From: Planctomycetota bacterium
GTDB lineage: Bacteria > Planctomycetota > UBA1135 > GCA-002686595
Reading direction: 5' to 3'
Length of the DNA: 64,000 nucleotides
NCBI GenBank assembly: GCA_016714045.1
Contig: JADJNY010000008.1
Location: forward strand, 259,735-323,734
The notes under the pieces are model-generated. The model was given only the letters and a program-made list of their open reading frames with translations, had not been told where the DNA came from and searched no databases. Of this stretch, positions 43,519 through 52,498 are shown in pieces. Both the position numbers and the translations under genes were made by a program. How positions within the stretch are numbered: the stretch's first letter is position 1; every line of letters starts with the position of its first letter.

Positions 43519-44694
43519 ATGACGACCGGTCGCACCCGCGCCCTCACGGCGATCGCCCTTGCGCTCGCGACGCTCCTCGCGTCGAACTGCATGTCGCTCG
43601 ACCTGCACGACCGCACGCGGTTCGAGGAGCGGAGCCTGACGCTCGTCGATCTCGCGCACGACGCGGAGCGCCGCTCCGTCGTCGACCACGAATCGGGACA
43701 GTACCTCGGCCACCCGACGACCGTGCTGCTCGACGACGGGAAGACGCTCCTCTGCGCCTACCCCGAAGGCCACGGCCGCGGCGCGATCCGCGTGAAGCGC
43801 TCGACGGACGGCGGCCGCACGTGGAGCGAACGCCGCCCCGTCCCCGCGAGCTTCGCGACGAGCCTCGAGACCCCGACCTTGTTCCGCATCGCTACGCAGA
43901 GCGGCGAGAAGCGCCTGCTCCTCTTCTCCGGCCTCTTCCCCGCGCGCCTCTCGACGTCGGACGACGACGGTGAGCACTTCACGGAGCTCGCGCCGATCGG
44001 CGCCTTTGGCGGGATCGTCGTGATGTCGTCGCTCGCGCGCCTCGCCGACGGCGAGCTCGCGGCGTGGTTCCACGACGACGGGCGCTTCTTCCATGCGGGC
44101 GGGAGCGCGACGGGCACGTTCACGCTGTACGAGACGCGCTCCTCGGACGACGGGACGACGTGGAGCACGCCGCGCGCGCTCTGGAGCGGATCGGACCTCC
44201 ACCTGTGCGAGCCCGGCGTCGTGCGCTCGCCCGACGGCAAGGAGCTCGCGCTCTTCCTGCGCGAGAACCGGCGCGTCGCGCCGTCGCAGGTGATCACGTC
44301 GCGCGACGAAGGCGTCACGTGGAGCGCGCCGCGCTCGCTCGCGTGGACGCTGACCGGCGACCGGCACGTCGCGCGCTACGCACCGGACGGCCGCCTCGTC
44401 GTCACGTTCCGCGACACGGCTGAAGGCAGCCCGTGGCGCGGCGACTGGGTCCTGTGGGTCGGGACGTACGCGGACGCGCTCGACGGGCGCGAGGGCGAGC
44501 TGCGTGTGCGACTCGCCGACAACGTCGACGCGTGGGACTGCGGGTACGCGGGGCTCGAGCTCCTCGCCGATGGGACCTTTGCCGCGACGAGCTACGGGCA
44601 CTGGGCGGCGGGCCTCGCGCCGTGGGTGATCTGCGTCCGCTTCCGCCTCGACGAACTCGACCGGCGCGCACGGGGGGCGAGCGCGCCGCACTGA
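43519..44694 (+). CDS. BNR/Asp-box (sialidase-fold) lipoprotein
   Basis: 391-residue exported protein with a lipoprotein-like signal (LALATLLASNC). It folds as a six-bladed sialidase-type propeller, judged from four Asp boxes: STDGGRTWS, SDDDGEHF, SSDDGTTWS and SRDEGVTWS. Other motifs are GHPTTVLLDDGKTLLCAYPEG near the N-terminus (where sialidases have RIP) and GYAGLELLADGTFAATSYGHW near the end. A full arginine triad is not evident, so true sialidase activity is uncertain. Planctomycete relatives often act on or bind sugar acids; a non-enzymatic glycan-binding role is possible. Confidence 0.85.
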   Translation: MTTGRTRALTAIALALATLLASNCMSLDLHDRTRFEERSLTLVDLAHDAERRSVVDHESGQYLGHPTTVLLDDGKTLLCAYPEGHGRGAIRVKRSTDGGRTWSERRPVPASFATSLETPTLFRIATQSGEKRLLLFSGLFPARLSTSDDDGEHFTELAPIGAFGGIVVMSSLARLADGELAAWFHDDGRFFHAGGSATGTFTLYETRSSDDGTTWSTPRALWSGSDLHLCEPGVVRSPDGKELALFLRENRRVAPSQVITSRDEGVTWSAPRSLAWTLTGDRHVARYAPDGRLVVTFRDTAEGSPWRGDWVLWVGTYADALDGREGELRVRLADNVDAWDCGYAGLELLADGTFAATSYGHWAAGLAPWVICVRFRLDELDRRARGASAPH

Positions 44695-44717
44695 GTCGGG
44701 CCTCGGCGGCGCGTCCG

Positions 44718-46358
44718 CTACCAGACGACGCGGTACCCGCTCGACGTGTTGAACGTGTCGGGCGTGCAGAACGGCGCCGCGTTGCGGTAGTAGACCTGGA
44801 ACCACTGGCTCGTACCCGACCCAGGGATCGCCTGGCTGCGGGCCGAGATCGGGAGTTCGCCCGGCTCGGGGTCGTGCGCGACGCCGCCGACGGCCGTGCG
44901 CGCACGCAGCCGGCGCAGCGTTCCGGAGAGGCAGAAGATGCCGTCGCCGAAGGGCGTGCCCGTCGCGTCGAACGCGTCGCCCGAAAGGAAGAGGCCAACC
45001 GACGTCGGCGGCAGACCCTCCACCGAAAGTCGCAGCGTGTCGGGCGACGTCGTTCCCATTGCGTCGAGCCACCCTCCGGCGGGTTCGTACGAGTTCGCGC
45101 ACCCCCGGCCGGGAGCGCCCGGGTTGTTGCACGGACAGTCCGTCGGACCGGAGCCATCGCCGAAGCACACGGCCGTGCCCGGTGCCGGTCCGTCGACGCG
45201 CCAGATCTCGCCGTCCTGCTCGACGATCAAGAGTTCGCCGCGGCCGTCTTCGCCGAACGTGAAGACGTTCGTGATCGACGGACCGCCGATGGGCGCGAGC
45301 TCCTGCGTGCGCTCCACGACGGGCCCCGGGACGCCGGTCGCGCTCACGGCGAACGACCAGATGCGATTGCTGCAGTAGTCGGCGAAGAAGTACGTGCCCG
45401 CGAGGCTCGGGATCGCCGCGCCACGGTAGACGTGGCCGCCGATGATCGAGCAACCCATCGCGTGGCCGTACTGATGGATGGGCAGGGTCAGGCTCGCCGC
45501 GTTGCAGACGCAGCCGCTCAGGCCCGTGCACGCGAGACCCTCCATGCAGCGCCAGCCGAAATTCAGGCCCGTGGTGCCGGCGAGCGCGACGTCGACTTCC
45601 TCGCGCAACCCTTCCCCCACGTCGCCGATGAAGAGGTGTCCCGTCACGCGATCGAACGTGCACCGCCATGGGTTGCGCAGGCCGTAGTGGAGGACCTCGT
45701 CCGCGCCCGGGATCGCGCCGGCGAACGGGTTCGTCGGCGGGATCGCGTAGTTGCGCAGCGGATCCGCGGGGAAGTCGTCGCCGTTGACGTCGAGGCGCAG
45801 GATCTTGCCGAGCAGCACGTCGAGGTTCTGCGCGTTGTTCGCGCTGTCGTTGAACGAACCGCCGTCGCCGAGCGCGACGTAGAGGTAGCCGTCGGGCCCG
45901 AACGCGAGCGCGCCGCCGTTGTGGTTCGGGAACGGCTGCGGCACGACGAGGAGCGTGCGCGCACTCGCCGGATCCGCGCGTTCGAGGACGTTCGCGTCGC
46001 GCCGGAACTCGCGCACGACCGAGGTCCCCGACGCGTCCGTCAAGTGCACGTAGACGAGCCCGTTCGTCTCGTACGCCGGGTGGAACGCGAGACCGAGCAG
46101 GCCCTGCTCGATGCCCGTCGAAACGGGGCCGGCGTCGACGAAGGGCGTCGGGAGCAGCTCACCGTTGCGGACGACGCGCACGAGGCCGGTCCACTGCTCC
46201 GTCGCGAACAACCGGTGCGGATCACCCGGCGGAGCGACGACGCTCGTCGGACGGTCGAGGCCGTAGCCTACGCGCGTCGTGTGCAGCGCTTGGGCGCCGG
46301 CCACCGACGAGACGACGAGCCCGGCGAGAGCCGTTGTGAGGCGACGAGGATCGAGCAC
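44718..46358 (-). CDS. PQQ-type (Asd/HHIP-like) sugar dehydrogenase with Cys-rich C-terminal domain
   Basis: About 546 residues. A signal peptide (TTALAGLVVSSVAGAQA) follows a GTG start at 46358; an earlier start cannot be excluded. The soluble glucose/aldose-sugar dehydrogenase propeller includes LDRPTSVVAPPGDPHRLFAT, EQGLLGLAFHPAYETNG, PFPNHNGGALAFGPDGYLYV with ALGDGG, LGKILRLDVNGDD, YGLRNPWRCTFD and FIGDVGEGLREEVDV, the family's catalytic and PQQ/calcium-binding segments. The shared C-terminal domain follows (CPCNNPGAPGRGCANS, VGLFLSGDAFDATGTPFGDG, FQVYYRNAAPFCTPDTF, GYRVVW). It probably oxidises sugars outside the cytoplasm. Confidence 0.88.
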   Translation of the reverse strand: MLDPRRLTTALAGLVVSSVAGAQALHTTRVGYGLDRPTSVVAPPGDPHRLFATEQWTGLVRVVRNGELLPTPFVDAGPVSTGIEQGLLGLAFHPAYETNGLVYVHLTDASGTSVVREFRRDANVLERADPASARTLLVVPQPFPNHNGGALAFGPDGYLYVALGDGGSFNDSANNAQNLDVLLGKILRLDVNGDDFPADPLRNYAIPPTNPFAGAIPGADEVLHYGLRNPWRCTFDRVTGHLFIGDVGEGLREEVDVALAGTTGLNFGWRCMEGLACTGLSGCVCNAASLTLPIHQYGHAMGCSIIGGHVYRGAAIPSLAGTYFFADYCSNRIWSFAVSATGVPGPVVERTQELAPIGGPSITNVFTFGEDGRGELLIVEQDGEIWRVDGPAPGTAVCFGDGSGPTDCPCNNPGAPGRGCANSYEPAGGWLDAMGTTSPDTLRLSVEGLPPTSVGLFLSGDAFDATGTPFGDGIFCLSGTLRRLRARTAVGGVAHDPEPGELPISARSQAIPGSGTSQWFQVYYRNAAPFCTPDTFNTSSGYRVVW

Positions 46359-46735
46359 GCGGAGCGCTTCTGGAACGGCCGAGGGAGAGGGTGAGGACCC
46401 CGTTGCGCCGTAGGGCGGCGTCGGGAAATCGGCCCGAAACGCCCGCACGAACCGCGTGGGGCGCGGTCGCGCAGGGCGAGCCACCGCAGTCTACGTCAGA
46501 AATCGCGTGCGTGCGGACCCGATCGCTCCGGGCCGGCGCGACAGCGCGTCGGAAGAGCGCGTCAGCGCTGCGTCCATCCGAGCGGGAGGATCCGGCCCAT
46601 ACGGGCCGAGACGTCCGTCCAGCGCGCGCAGCCGTCGTGCGTTTCGACGGGAAACGAGCTCGCGGCAGCTGCGACCGCGCGGAGTCCCGCGGCGCGAGCG
46701 AGTCGCGCCGATCAGGGGGCTTCAGCGCGCGCTCT
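46359..46735. other. 377-base intergenic region
   Basis: No gene is supported on either strand; open frames here have no family resemblance. It holds the upstream region of the sugar dehydrogenase gene. It also contains a short perfect hairpin, CGGCCC-ATAC-GGGCCG at 46593-46608, which lacks a T-run and is weak evidence for a terminator of the FGE cluster. Confidence 0.5.
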
Positions 46736-47557
46736 TCACTTCGCGTCCGGCGCAGGCCCTTCGCACACGACGCGGAACCCGGCGAAGGGCGCGTCCGTGA
46801 GCCAGAACTTCGACTTCGGGATCTGCGGGTCGCGTCGGTTCCACGCGGGCTCCTGGAGGAGCCGCGCCGAGAAGCGCGCCTCGTCGCGCGTCGAGCGGTA
46901 CGAGCCGCCGCGCAGGATGCCGGTGCCGTCGGGGGCGAGGCACCACTCGCCCGTGTTGCCGATCACGTCGTGGAGGCCGAACGCGTTCGGCTTCCGCGCG
47001 GCGCACGGGTGCGTCTTCGCGCCGGAGTTCGCGGCCGTCCAGGCGTAGTCGTCGAGCGCGTCGCCGCCGAGCCAGTCGCCGGTCTCGCCGGCGCGCGCGG
47101 CGTGCTCCCACTCAGCCTCGGTCGGCAAGCGGTAGCGGCGGCCCGTGTGGGCGGAGAGCCACTCGCAGAAGCTCTGCGCGCTCAAGCACGACATCGAGAG
47201 CGCGGGGTAGCCCGCGTGTCCGAAGCCCTGGTCCATCGGGATGTACGGCTGCGTCGAGCGCGTGACGGCGTCGACCGCGGGCGTCGTGAGCTTCTGCTCC
47301 TCGTCCTGGCGGAAGAGATAGACGTCGTAGGCCTCCCACGGCAGCTCGGTCGTCGCGAACCAGAGCGGCTTCGGCCCCGGGATGGGGACCATCCGCAGCA
47401 CCGCGGTGCACCCGGGGACCGGCTCGTCGAATGCGGCGAGCGCGGGCGCGGCGTGTGCAACAGGCGCCGCGGCGTCGGGGCGCTTCGAGTCCGTGCCGCC
47501 GCTCATGCAGGCAGCGACGCTGGAGACGGTGACGAGGAGGACGAGGGCGCGCTTCAT
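46736..47557 (-). CDS. Formylglycine-generating-enzyme (FGE/SUMF1)-like lipoprotein
   Basis: 273 residues; lipoprotein signal LVLLVTVSSVAAC (Cys17). The FGE-sulfatase fold is shown by MVPIPGPKPLWFATTELPWE, YPALSMSCLSAQSFCEWLSA, the hallmark YRLPTEAEWEHAARAG, NAFGLHDVIGNTGEWCLA, ILRGGSYRSTRDEARFS and a final FAGFRVVCEG. True FGE oxidises a sulfatase Cys in the cytoplasm or ER. This lipoprotein is exported, so it is more likely one of the many FGE-fold proteins of other function (ligand binding or protein modification). It is last in a cluster with two Tat-exported sugar enzymes. Confidence 0.87.
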   Translation of the reverse strand: MKRALVLLVTVSSVAACMSGGTDSKRPDAAAPVAHAAPALAAFDEPVPGCTAVLRMVPIPGPKPLWFATTELPWEAYDVYLFRQDEEQKLTTPAVDAVTRSTQPYIPMDQGFGHAGYPALSMSCLSAQSFCEWLSAHTGRRYRLPTEAEWEHAARAGETGDWLGGDALDDYAWTAANSGAKTHPCAARKPNAFGLHDVIGNTGEWCLAPDGTGILRGGSYRSTRDEARFSARLLQEPAWNRRDPQIPKSKFWLTDAPFAGFRVVCEGPAPDAK

Positions 47558-47582
47558 CGACGGGCTTCTCCGCGGAGCGAGC

Positions 47583-48506
47583 TCACCATCGGTCGGCCTG
47601 CGCGACGGCGCGCGCGGCGTCGAGCGGATCGCCCTTCGGCGAGCACTCGAGGCCGACCCAGCCGCGGAAACCGAGCTCGTGGGCTTCGCGCAGCACGCGG
47701 GCGTAGTGGATCTCGCCGGTGCCGGGCTCGTGGCGTCCCGGATGGTCGGCGATCTGGAGGTACGTGATCTCGTCGTAGCCCTCGCGCAGGTGACCGCAGA
47801 GGTCGCCCTCGCTGATCTGCATGTGGTAGAGGTCCCACAGGATCTTCACCTTCGGCGAGCCGACGGCGCGCACGATCGCGAGCGCGTCCGCGCTTCCGTA
47901 CAGGCAGTGCCCCGGGTGGTCGACGCGGCCGTTCATCGGCTCGAGCATGAGCGTCACGCCCGCCTGCTCCGCGAGCGGCGCGACGCGCTTCAGGCCGGTG
48001 ATCACGTCCGCGTGCATCTCGGCGAGCGTCCTCCCCGGCTGCAGGTTGCCCGCGACGACGCACAGGTGCTGGTTGCCGAGCTTCTTCGACACCTCGAGCG
48101 CCGCGCGGATCGCGGCCTCGAACTCGTCGTGGTGCTTCGCGTTGCAGAGTCCGGGCTCGAAGCCCCACCCCGTGAACTGCGTCACCGCGAGGCCGAGCTC
48201 CGACGTGAGCTTCGCGAGCGCGTCGAGGTCCTTCGAGCGCCAATCCCAGAACTCGATCCCGGGGAAACCGAGCGCCGCGGCCTTCTTCACGCGTTCGAGG
48301 AACGGCAGGTTCGACCACCACATCTCGACGTTGACCGCGAACTTCGTGTGCGGGGTCTTGCCGATCCCGCGCAGGTCCTCGGCGGCCGAGTCGAACGGAC
48401 GTTCTTGCGCGGGGGCCGGCGGATCCTGCGCGGCGCGTGCCAGCGCGGGAGCGGCGCCGAGCGCGAGCCCGGCTTGCAGCAAACCTCGACGATCGATGCG
48501 ATTCAT
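47583..48506 (-). CDS. Tat-exported TIM-barrel sugar isomerase/epimerase-like protein (hydroxypyruvate isomerase family)
   Basis: 307 residues. The Tat signal is IDRRGLLQAGLALGAAPALA. The xylose-isomerase-like TIM barrel has the metal-site Glu and Asp in VTLMLEPMNGRVDHPG, ILWDLYHMQISEGDL, YLQIADHPGRHEPGTGEI and FRGWVGLECSPKGDP. It resembles hydroxypyruvate isomerase (Hyi), but that enzyme is cytoplasmic. Planctomycetes carry many exported members whose substrates are unknown, presumably sugars or oxidised sugar derivatives. It lies 40 bases after the Gfo/Idh gene. Confidence 0.88.
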   Translation of the reverse strand: MNRIDRRGLLQAGLALGAAPALARAAQDPPAPAQERPFDSAAEDLRGIGKTPHTKFAVNVEMWWSNLPFLERVKKAAALGFPGIEFWDWRSKDLDALAKLTSELGLAVTQFTGWGFEPGLCNAKHHDEFEAAIRAALEVSKKLGNQHLCVVAGNLQPGRTLAEMHADVITGLKRVAPLAEQAGVTLMLEPMNGRVDHPGHCLYGSADALAIVRAVGSPKVKILWDLYHMQISEGDLCGHLREGYDEITYLQIADHPGRHEPGTGEIHYARVLREAHELGFRGWVGLECSPKGDPLDAARAVAQADRW

Positions 48507-48546
48507 GCGGGAACTCTGCCGCGGCGTGGAGGCGCGCGGCGCGCGC

Positions 48547-49905
48547 TCACGAGAACGGCGTACGACCGGGGACCGGCGGCGTGCGCGCGGGGAGTTCTCC
48601 GAAGGCGTAGCTCGGCAGGCCGAGCACTTCCTGCGAGTTGAGCGCCTGCTCCCACGAGATCACCTGGCCCGTGTAGGCCGCCATGCGCACCATGATCGCG
48701 AGCAGCGTGCTGTGCGTCATGCGCAGCCCGTCGTTCATCGGCTGGCCGGAGCGGATCGCGGCGAAGAGCTCGTCGTGCTCCGTCTGGTACATGTCGTTCT
48801 GCGGCGTCGCGCAGACCCACGGGCGCTTGCCTTCGATCGCCTGGTACGGCTCCCAGCCGCGCACCGTCGCCTTGCCTTCCGTGCCGTAGGCGTAGTCGTG
48901 GTTCTCGTTCGCGCAGCCCTCCCACTGGCGGCACATGTGGAAGCCCTTGCGGCCGTCGCCATAGTCGAACGTCGCGGAGAAGTGGTCCCAGCGATCGCCG
49001 ACCTGCACGGGCGTCGAGCGCCCGCCGACGGCGACCACGGACTTGGGCGCCACGTCCTTGAAGCACCACGCCATCTTGTCGATCGAGTGCACGGCCTGCT
49101 CGACGACGTGGTCTCCGCCGATCCACGTGTAGTGGTACCAGTTGCGGATCGCGTACTCCATGTCGCTTTGGCCCGGCTTCCGCTGGACGTACGCGTTCGG
49201 TCCGGTGTTGTACGTCGTGTAGACGGTCTCGACGTCGCCGATCTGTCCGTCGACGATGCGGCCGAAGAGCTCGCGCTGGCGGTTGTGGTAGCGCCAGCAC
49301 AGGCCCGACACGAGCACGAGTCCGGCGGCGCGCGCCTTCTCGACCGAAGCGAGGACGCTGCGGATGCCCGGCGCGTCGACGGCGACCGGCTTCTCGCAGA
49401 AGATGTGCTTCCCCTTCTCGACCGCGTACGCGAGCGTCTGCGGGCGAAATACGGGCGGCGTCGTGAGCAGCACGACGTCGACGTCCGTGTCGATCAACTG
49501 CTTGTACGAGTCGAAGCCCGTGAAGGAGCGATCGGGCGTCACACGCACGAGCTGATCCGCGTCCGCGCCGAGCGACTCGCGCAGGCCCTTCAGGCATCCG
49601 TCGACGCGATCGGGCAGGATGTCCGCCACCGCGTGGAGGACGACCGTGCCTTTCTCCGCGCGCAGCGCGTTGAACGCCGCGCCCGTGCCGCGTCCGCCGG
49701 CGCCGATCAGACCGACCTTGAGCACCTCCGGCGGGAGCTTCTTCTCGGGCGCGCGGATCACCGCGGGTGCGCCGAGCGCGGCGCCGGTGCCGCTCGTCGT
49801 GCAGCCGAAGAGGAGCGGCGCCGCGGCGGCGGCGGCCCCCTGGACGAACGTGCGACGATCGATGCCGGACTTCCTGGACGCGCGCGACGGACGGCGGGGC
49901 TTCAT
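48547..49905 (-). CDS. Tat-exported Gfo/Idh/MocA-family oxidoreductase
   Basis: 452 residues. The Tat signal is DRRTFVQGAAAAAAPLLFGC. The Rossmann motif VGLIGAGGRGTGAAFNALRA is followed by KHIFCEKPVAVDAPGIRSVL (EKP motif), WRYHNRQRELFGRI and WGGDH-type YTWIGGDHVVEQAVHSID, the catalytic region. Exported Gfo/Idh proteins with a bound nucleotide are typical of Planctomycetes and act on extracellular or periplasmic sugars. TAGACT (49932-49937) lies 26 bases before the ATG with GAGGA in the leader, so this is probably the first gene of the three-gene cluster ending with the FGE-like lipoprotein. Confidence 0.9.
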   Translation of the reverse strand: MKPRRPSRASRKSGIDRRTFVQGAAAAAAPLLFGCTTSGTGAALGAPAVIRAPEKKLPPEVLKVGLIGAGGRGTGAAFNALRAEKGTVVLHAVADILPDRVDGCLKGLRESLGADADQLVRVTPDRSFTGFDSYKQLIDTDVDVVLLTTPPVFRPQTLAYAVEKGKHIFCEKPVAVDAPGIRSVLASVEKARAAGLVLVSGLCWRYHNRQRELFGRIVDGQIGDVETVYTTYNTGPNAYVQRKPGQSDMEYAIRNWYHYTWIGGDHVVEQAVHSIDKMAWCFKDVAPKSVVAVGGRSTPVQVGDRWDHFSATFDYGDGRKGFHMCRQWEGCANENHDYAYGTEGKATVRGWEPYQAIEGKRPWVCATPQNDMYQTEHDELFAAIRSGQPMNDGLRMTHSTLLAIMVRMAAYTGQVISWEQALNSQEVLGLPSYAFGELPARTPPVPGRTPFS

Positions 49906-49931
49906 GGGTCTCCTCGAGTTGGGGCCGGCGG

Positions 49932-49937
49932 AGTCTA
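49932..49937 (-). promoter_or_regulatory. TANNNT -10-like element of the Gfo/Idh cluster
   Basis: TAGACT on the minus strand, preceded by GC, 26 bases before the ATG at 49905; GAGGA at 49911-49915 can act as Shine-Dalgarno. Confidence 0.35.
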
Positions 49938-50061
49938 GCAGCCCTCGAGCGTGCCGAGCCAGGGGCGGCTTTCGGATCTGAAAGCCACCAGACACCCACG
50001 AAATGCGCCGGAGCGACGCGCCGGGAGCGACGCGCGGCATGGACGCTTGGTTTCAGCGCGC

Positions 50062-50874
50062 TCAGCCGTGGCGGACGCGCGAACGGACCGCTTCGAAGAG
50101 GCTCGGGCCCGTGGCGACGATGTGTCCGCCGCGCAGCCAATCCTCGCCGCCGTCCGCGTCGCGCACGATCCCGCCCGCCTCGCGCACGAGCAACGCGCCC
50201 GCGGCCACGTCGTGCGGAGCGAGCGAGAGCTCCCAGAAGCCGTCGAGCCGACCGGCCGCGACGTACGCGAGGTCGACGGCCGCCGAGCCCATCCGGCGCA
50301 GGTCGCGCACTTCGCGGTAGAAGCGGTTCAGGTTGTCGAGGTTGTCCGCGAGGCCTTCACCGCGCCGGTACGGGAACCCCGTGCCGAGGATCGCGTCGCC
50401 GAGCGCCGCGGTGCGCGAAACGTGCAGGCGCTCCCCGTCGAGCCAGGCGCCGCCGCCCGCGCGCGCGTGGAACGTCTCGCGCAGGAGCGGCACGTGCACG
50501 ACGGCGACGGCCGGCTCGCCGCGGACGTAGAGCGCGATCGACACGGCGAACGCCGGCAGCTTGTGCACGAAGTTCACCGTTCCGTCGAGCGGATCCAGGA
50601 ACCAGCGCGGCCGCTCGTCGTCGCGTGCGTCGTGCACTTCCTCCTCGGCCTCGATCGCGTGCGCGGGGAACGCGGCGCGCAAGCGCGCGACGAGCGCGCG
50701 TTCGCTCGCGACGTCCGCGGCGGTCACGAGGTCGCGCGCCGACGTCTTCGTGCCGATCGCGGCCGGATCGAGCCGTCCGAAGTGCGCGAGCAGGATCGCG
50801 CCGGCTTCGCGCGCGCCCGCGAGCGCGACGTCGCGCGCGCGATCGAGTTCGGCGACGTCGAGCGCCTCAGCCAT
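50062..50874 (-). CDS. Inositol monophosphatase-family phosphatase
   Basis: 270 residues, the usual family length. The Mg2+ site motifs are present: AIEAEEEVHDARDD, WFLDPLDGTVNFVHKLPAFA and LAPHDVAAGALLVREAGG (the WDxAAG position, with His for Trp-Asp context). The substrate could be inositol phosphate, a nucleotide bisphosphate (CysQ) or a sugar phosphate such as histidinol phosphate; FVHKLP near the active site is typical of IMPase/SuhB. The start overlaps the upstream PBP4-type gene by eight bases, so they are coupled. Confidence 0.92.
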   Translation of the reverse strand: MAEALDVAELDRARDVALAGAREAGAILLAHFGRLDPAAIGTKTSARDLVTAADVASERALVARLRAAFPAHAIEAEEEVHDARDDERPRWFLDPLDGTVNFVHKLPAFAVSIALYVRGEPAVAVVHVPLLRETFHARAGGGAWLDGERLHVSRTAALGDAILGTGFPYRRGEGLADNLDNLNRFYREVRDLRRMGSAAVDLAYVAAGRLDGFWELSLAPHDVAAGALLVREAGGIVRDADGGEDWLRGGHIVATGPSLFEAVRSRVRHG

Positions 50875-52498
50875 CGGCGCGCACGAGCTCCGCGCAGATC
50901 TGGTCTTGCATCGGCTTCCAGCACGTCTGGTTGAGGCCGCCCTCGGGCGGGTACTCGACGAGGATCGAGAAGACGAGCGTGCGGCCGTCCTCCGCGTCGA
51001 GGATGCCGGAGAGCGCGCTCGTGCCGTTGATGAAGCCCGTCTTCGCGCGCACGCGCCCCGCGAGGCGCTGGTCCTTCATGCGGCCGTCGAGCGTGCCCGT
51101 CTCGTGTCCGACGGCGAGCGAGTCGAGGTAGAGCTCGGCCGCCGCGGGGTGGCCGCAGAGCACGGCGTCGACGAGGGCCGTGATCTGGCGCGCGGTCACG
51201 CGGTTCTCGCGGGAGAGCCCCGAGCCGTCGACCTGGACCAGGCTCGCGGGGTCGATGCCGAGGCGCTCGAGCGCGCTCGCGGTCGCCGCGCGTCCCCCTG
51301 CGCGCGTGCCGCGGCCCGCCAGCGCGTGACCGAGCGCGAGGAACAGCTGGTCGGCGCAGGCGTTGTTCGAATCCGTGTTGATCGGGACGAGCACGCGCGC
51401 GAGCGGCGAACGCAGGCTTGCGAGCTCGCGCTCGCGCGGCGTCGTCGGCCGCCGAGCGCGCACGAGCCCGCCGCGGACGGCGATGCAGCGCGCCTGGAAC
51501 GCGTGGAGCAGCACGCGGCCGAACAGGTCGACGGGGTCCGCCACCGCGAAGCGCGCGCTCCACTCCGGCACGTCGCGCGGGATCGAGCCCTCGACGACGA
51601 CCGTGCCGTTCAGCGCTCCGACGCGCACGTCGAGCGCTTGTTTCGCGCCGACGGTGCGCACCCCGAGGCGCTCCGGAAAGGCGTGTCCGCGCGGGCGCAC
51701 GTCGACGCGCGCGTTCGTCCCTTCCCCCGCGAGCACGTTGGCGGTCAGGCAGCCCGCGTTCGCGCTGAACCCGCCGGCGAGCGCGCAGTACTCCTTCCAC
51801 CATTCCTTCTCCGTCGGCCACGCGGGCCCGGGTTCCGGCGCCTGGAAGTCGCCCTCGTCGAGCACGAGCGCGCCGTCGATCCCGCGCACGCCCGCCGCGA
51901 CGAGCGCATCGAGCGCGGGGGCCAGGAGTTCCGCGACCTCGCCGCGCGCCTCCGGGTCGTAGAGCGGGTCCCCGCTCGCGCGCACGACGAGGTCGCCCGC
52001 GAGCCGCCCCTCGACGATCGGCGCGTCCGACACGAACGGAGTGCGGAACTCCCACTCCGGGCCGAGCAGCGCGAGGGCTGCCGCGGTCGTCACGAGCTTC
52101 AGGTTCGAGGCGGGGCGCAGCGATCGATCGGCGTGCAGCGCGACGAGTTCGCCGGGCACGGCGAGCTCGCGCACGTGCACGGCGACGGTGACCTCGGACG
52201 GCTGCACGCGGCCCTTCGTCTCGCGCGCGGCCTTCTCGAGCGCCGCGCGCACGCGCCCCTCGACGCGCGCTTCGAGCCTCGCGTCGCGCGCGTTCACGAC
52301 GTCGGGCCGCCGCGGCGGGCCGCTGTGGAGTTCCGCGACCGGCGGTGCGGAGGCGGCGTCGCCCGGCGGCGCGGCGCTCGCGCCGGCGTCCGAGGACGCG
52401 AGCTTCCACAACGCGAACACGCAGCACGCGTTCGCGGCCAGGATGAGGATCACCCGCGCGGCTTGGGCGGTCGGTCGTCGTCGTTGCTGAGCAGCCAT
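50867..52498 (-). CDS. dacB: D-alanyl-D-alanine carboxypeptidase/endopeptidase (PBP4, peptidase S13)
   Basis: 543 residues with an N-terminal membrane anchor (ARVILILAANACCVFALW). Penicillin-binding motifs are in order: SxxK in RPASNLKLVTTAAALALLG, SxN in INTDSNNACADQL, and KTG in VRAKTGFINGTSALSG. It trims peptidoglycan peptides in the periplasm. Planctomycetes possess peptidoglycan, so the enzyme is expected. The start ATG lies 49 bases inside the end of the M28 peptidase gene in another frame, and the stop overlaps the phosphatase start: a compact operon. Confidence 0.92.
   Translation of the reverse strand: MAAQQRRRPTAQAARVILILAANACCVFALWKLASSDAGASAAPPGDAASAPPVAELHSGPPRRPDVVNARDARLEARVEGRVRAALEKAARETKGRVQPSEVTVAVHVRELAVPGELVALHADRSLRPASNLKLVTTAAALALLGPEWEFRTPFVSDAPIVEGRLAGDLVVRASGDPLYDPEARGEVAELLAPALDALVAAGVRGIDGALVLDEGDFQAPEPGPAWPTEKEWWKEYCALAGGFSANAGCLTANVLAGEGTNARVDVRPRGHAFPERLGVRTVGAKQALDVRVGALNGTVVVEGSIPRDVPEWSARFAVADPVDLFGRVLLHAFQARCIAVRGGLVRARRPTTPRERELASLRSPLARVLVPINTDSNNACADQLFLALGHALAGRGTRAGGRAATASALERLGIDPASLVQVDGSGLSRENRVTARQITALVDAVLCGHPAAAELYLDSLAVGHETGTLDGRMKDQRLAGRVRAKTGFINGTSALSGILDAEDGRTLVFSILVEYPPEGGLNQTCWKPMQDQICAELVRADG

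Noticed and set aside
39907..45669. Very long minus-strand open frame overlapping the repeat protein and sugar dehydrogenase in another frame
   Set aside because: The translation is Arg-rich low complexity, and recognisable proteins occupy the other frame throughout.
46593..46608. CGGCCC-ATAC-GGGCCG hairpin as a terminator
   Set aside because: Only six base pairs, no T-run, and such palindromes are frequent at this base composition.
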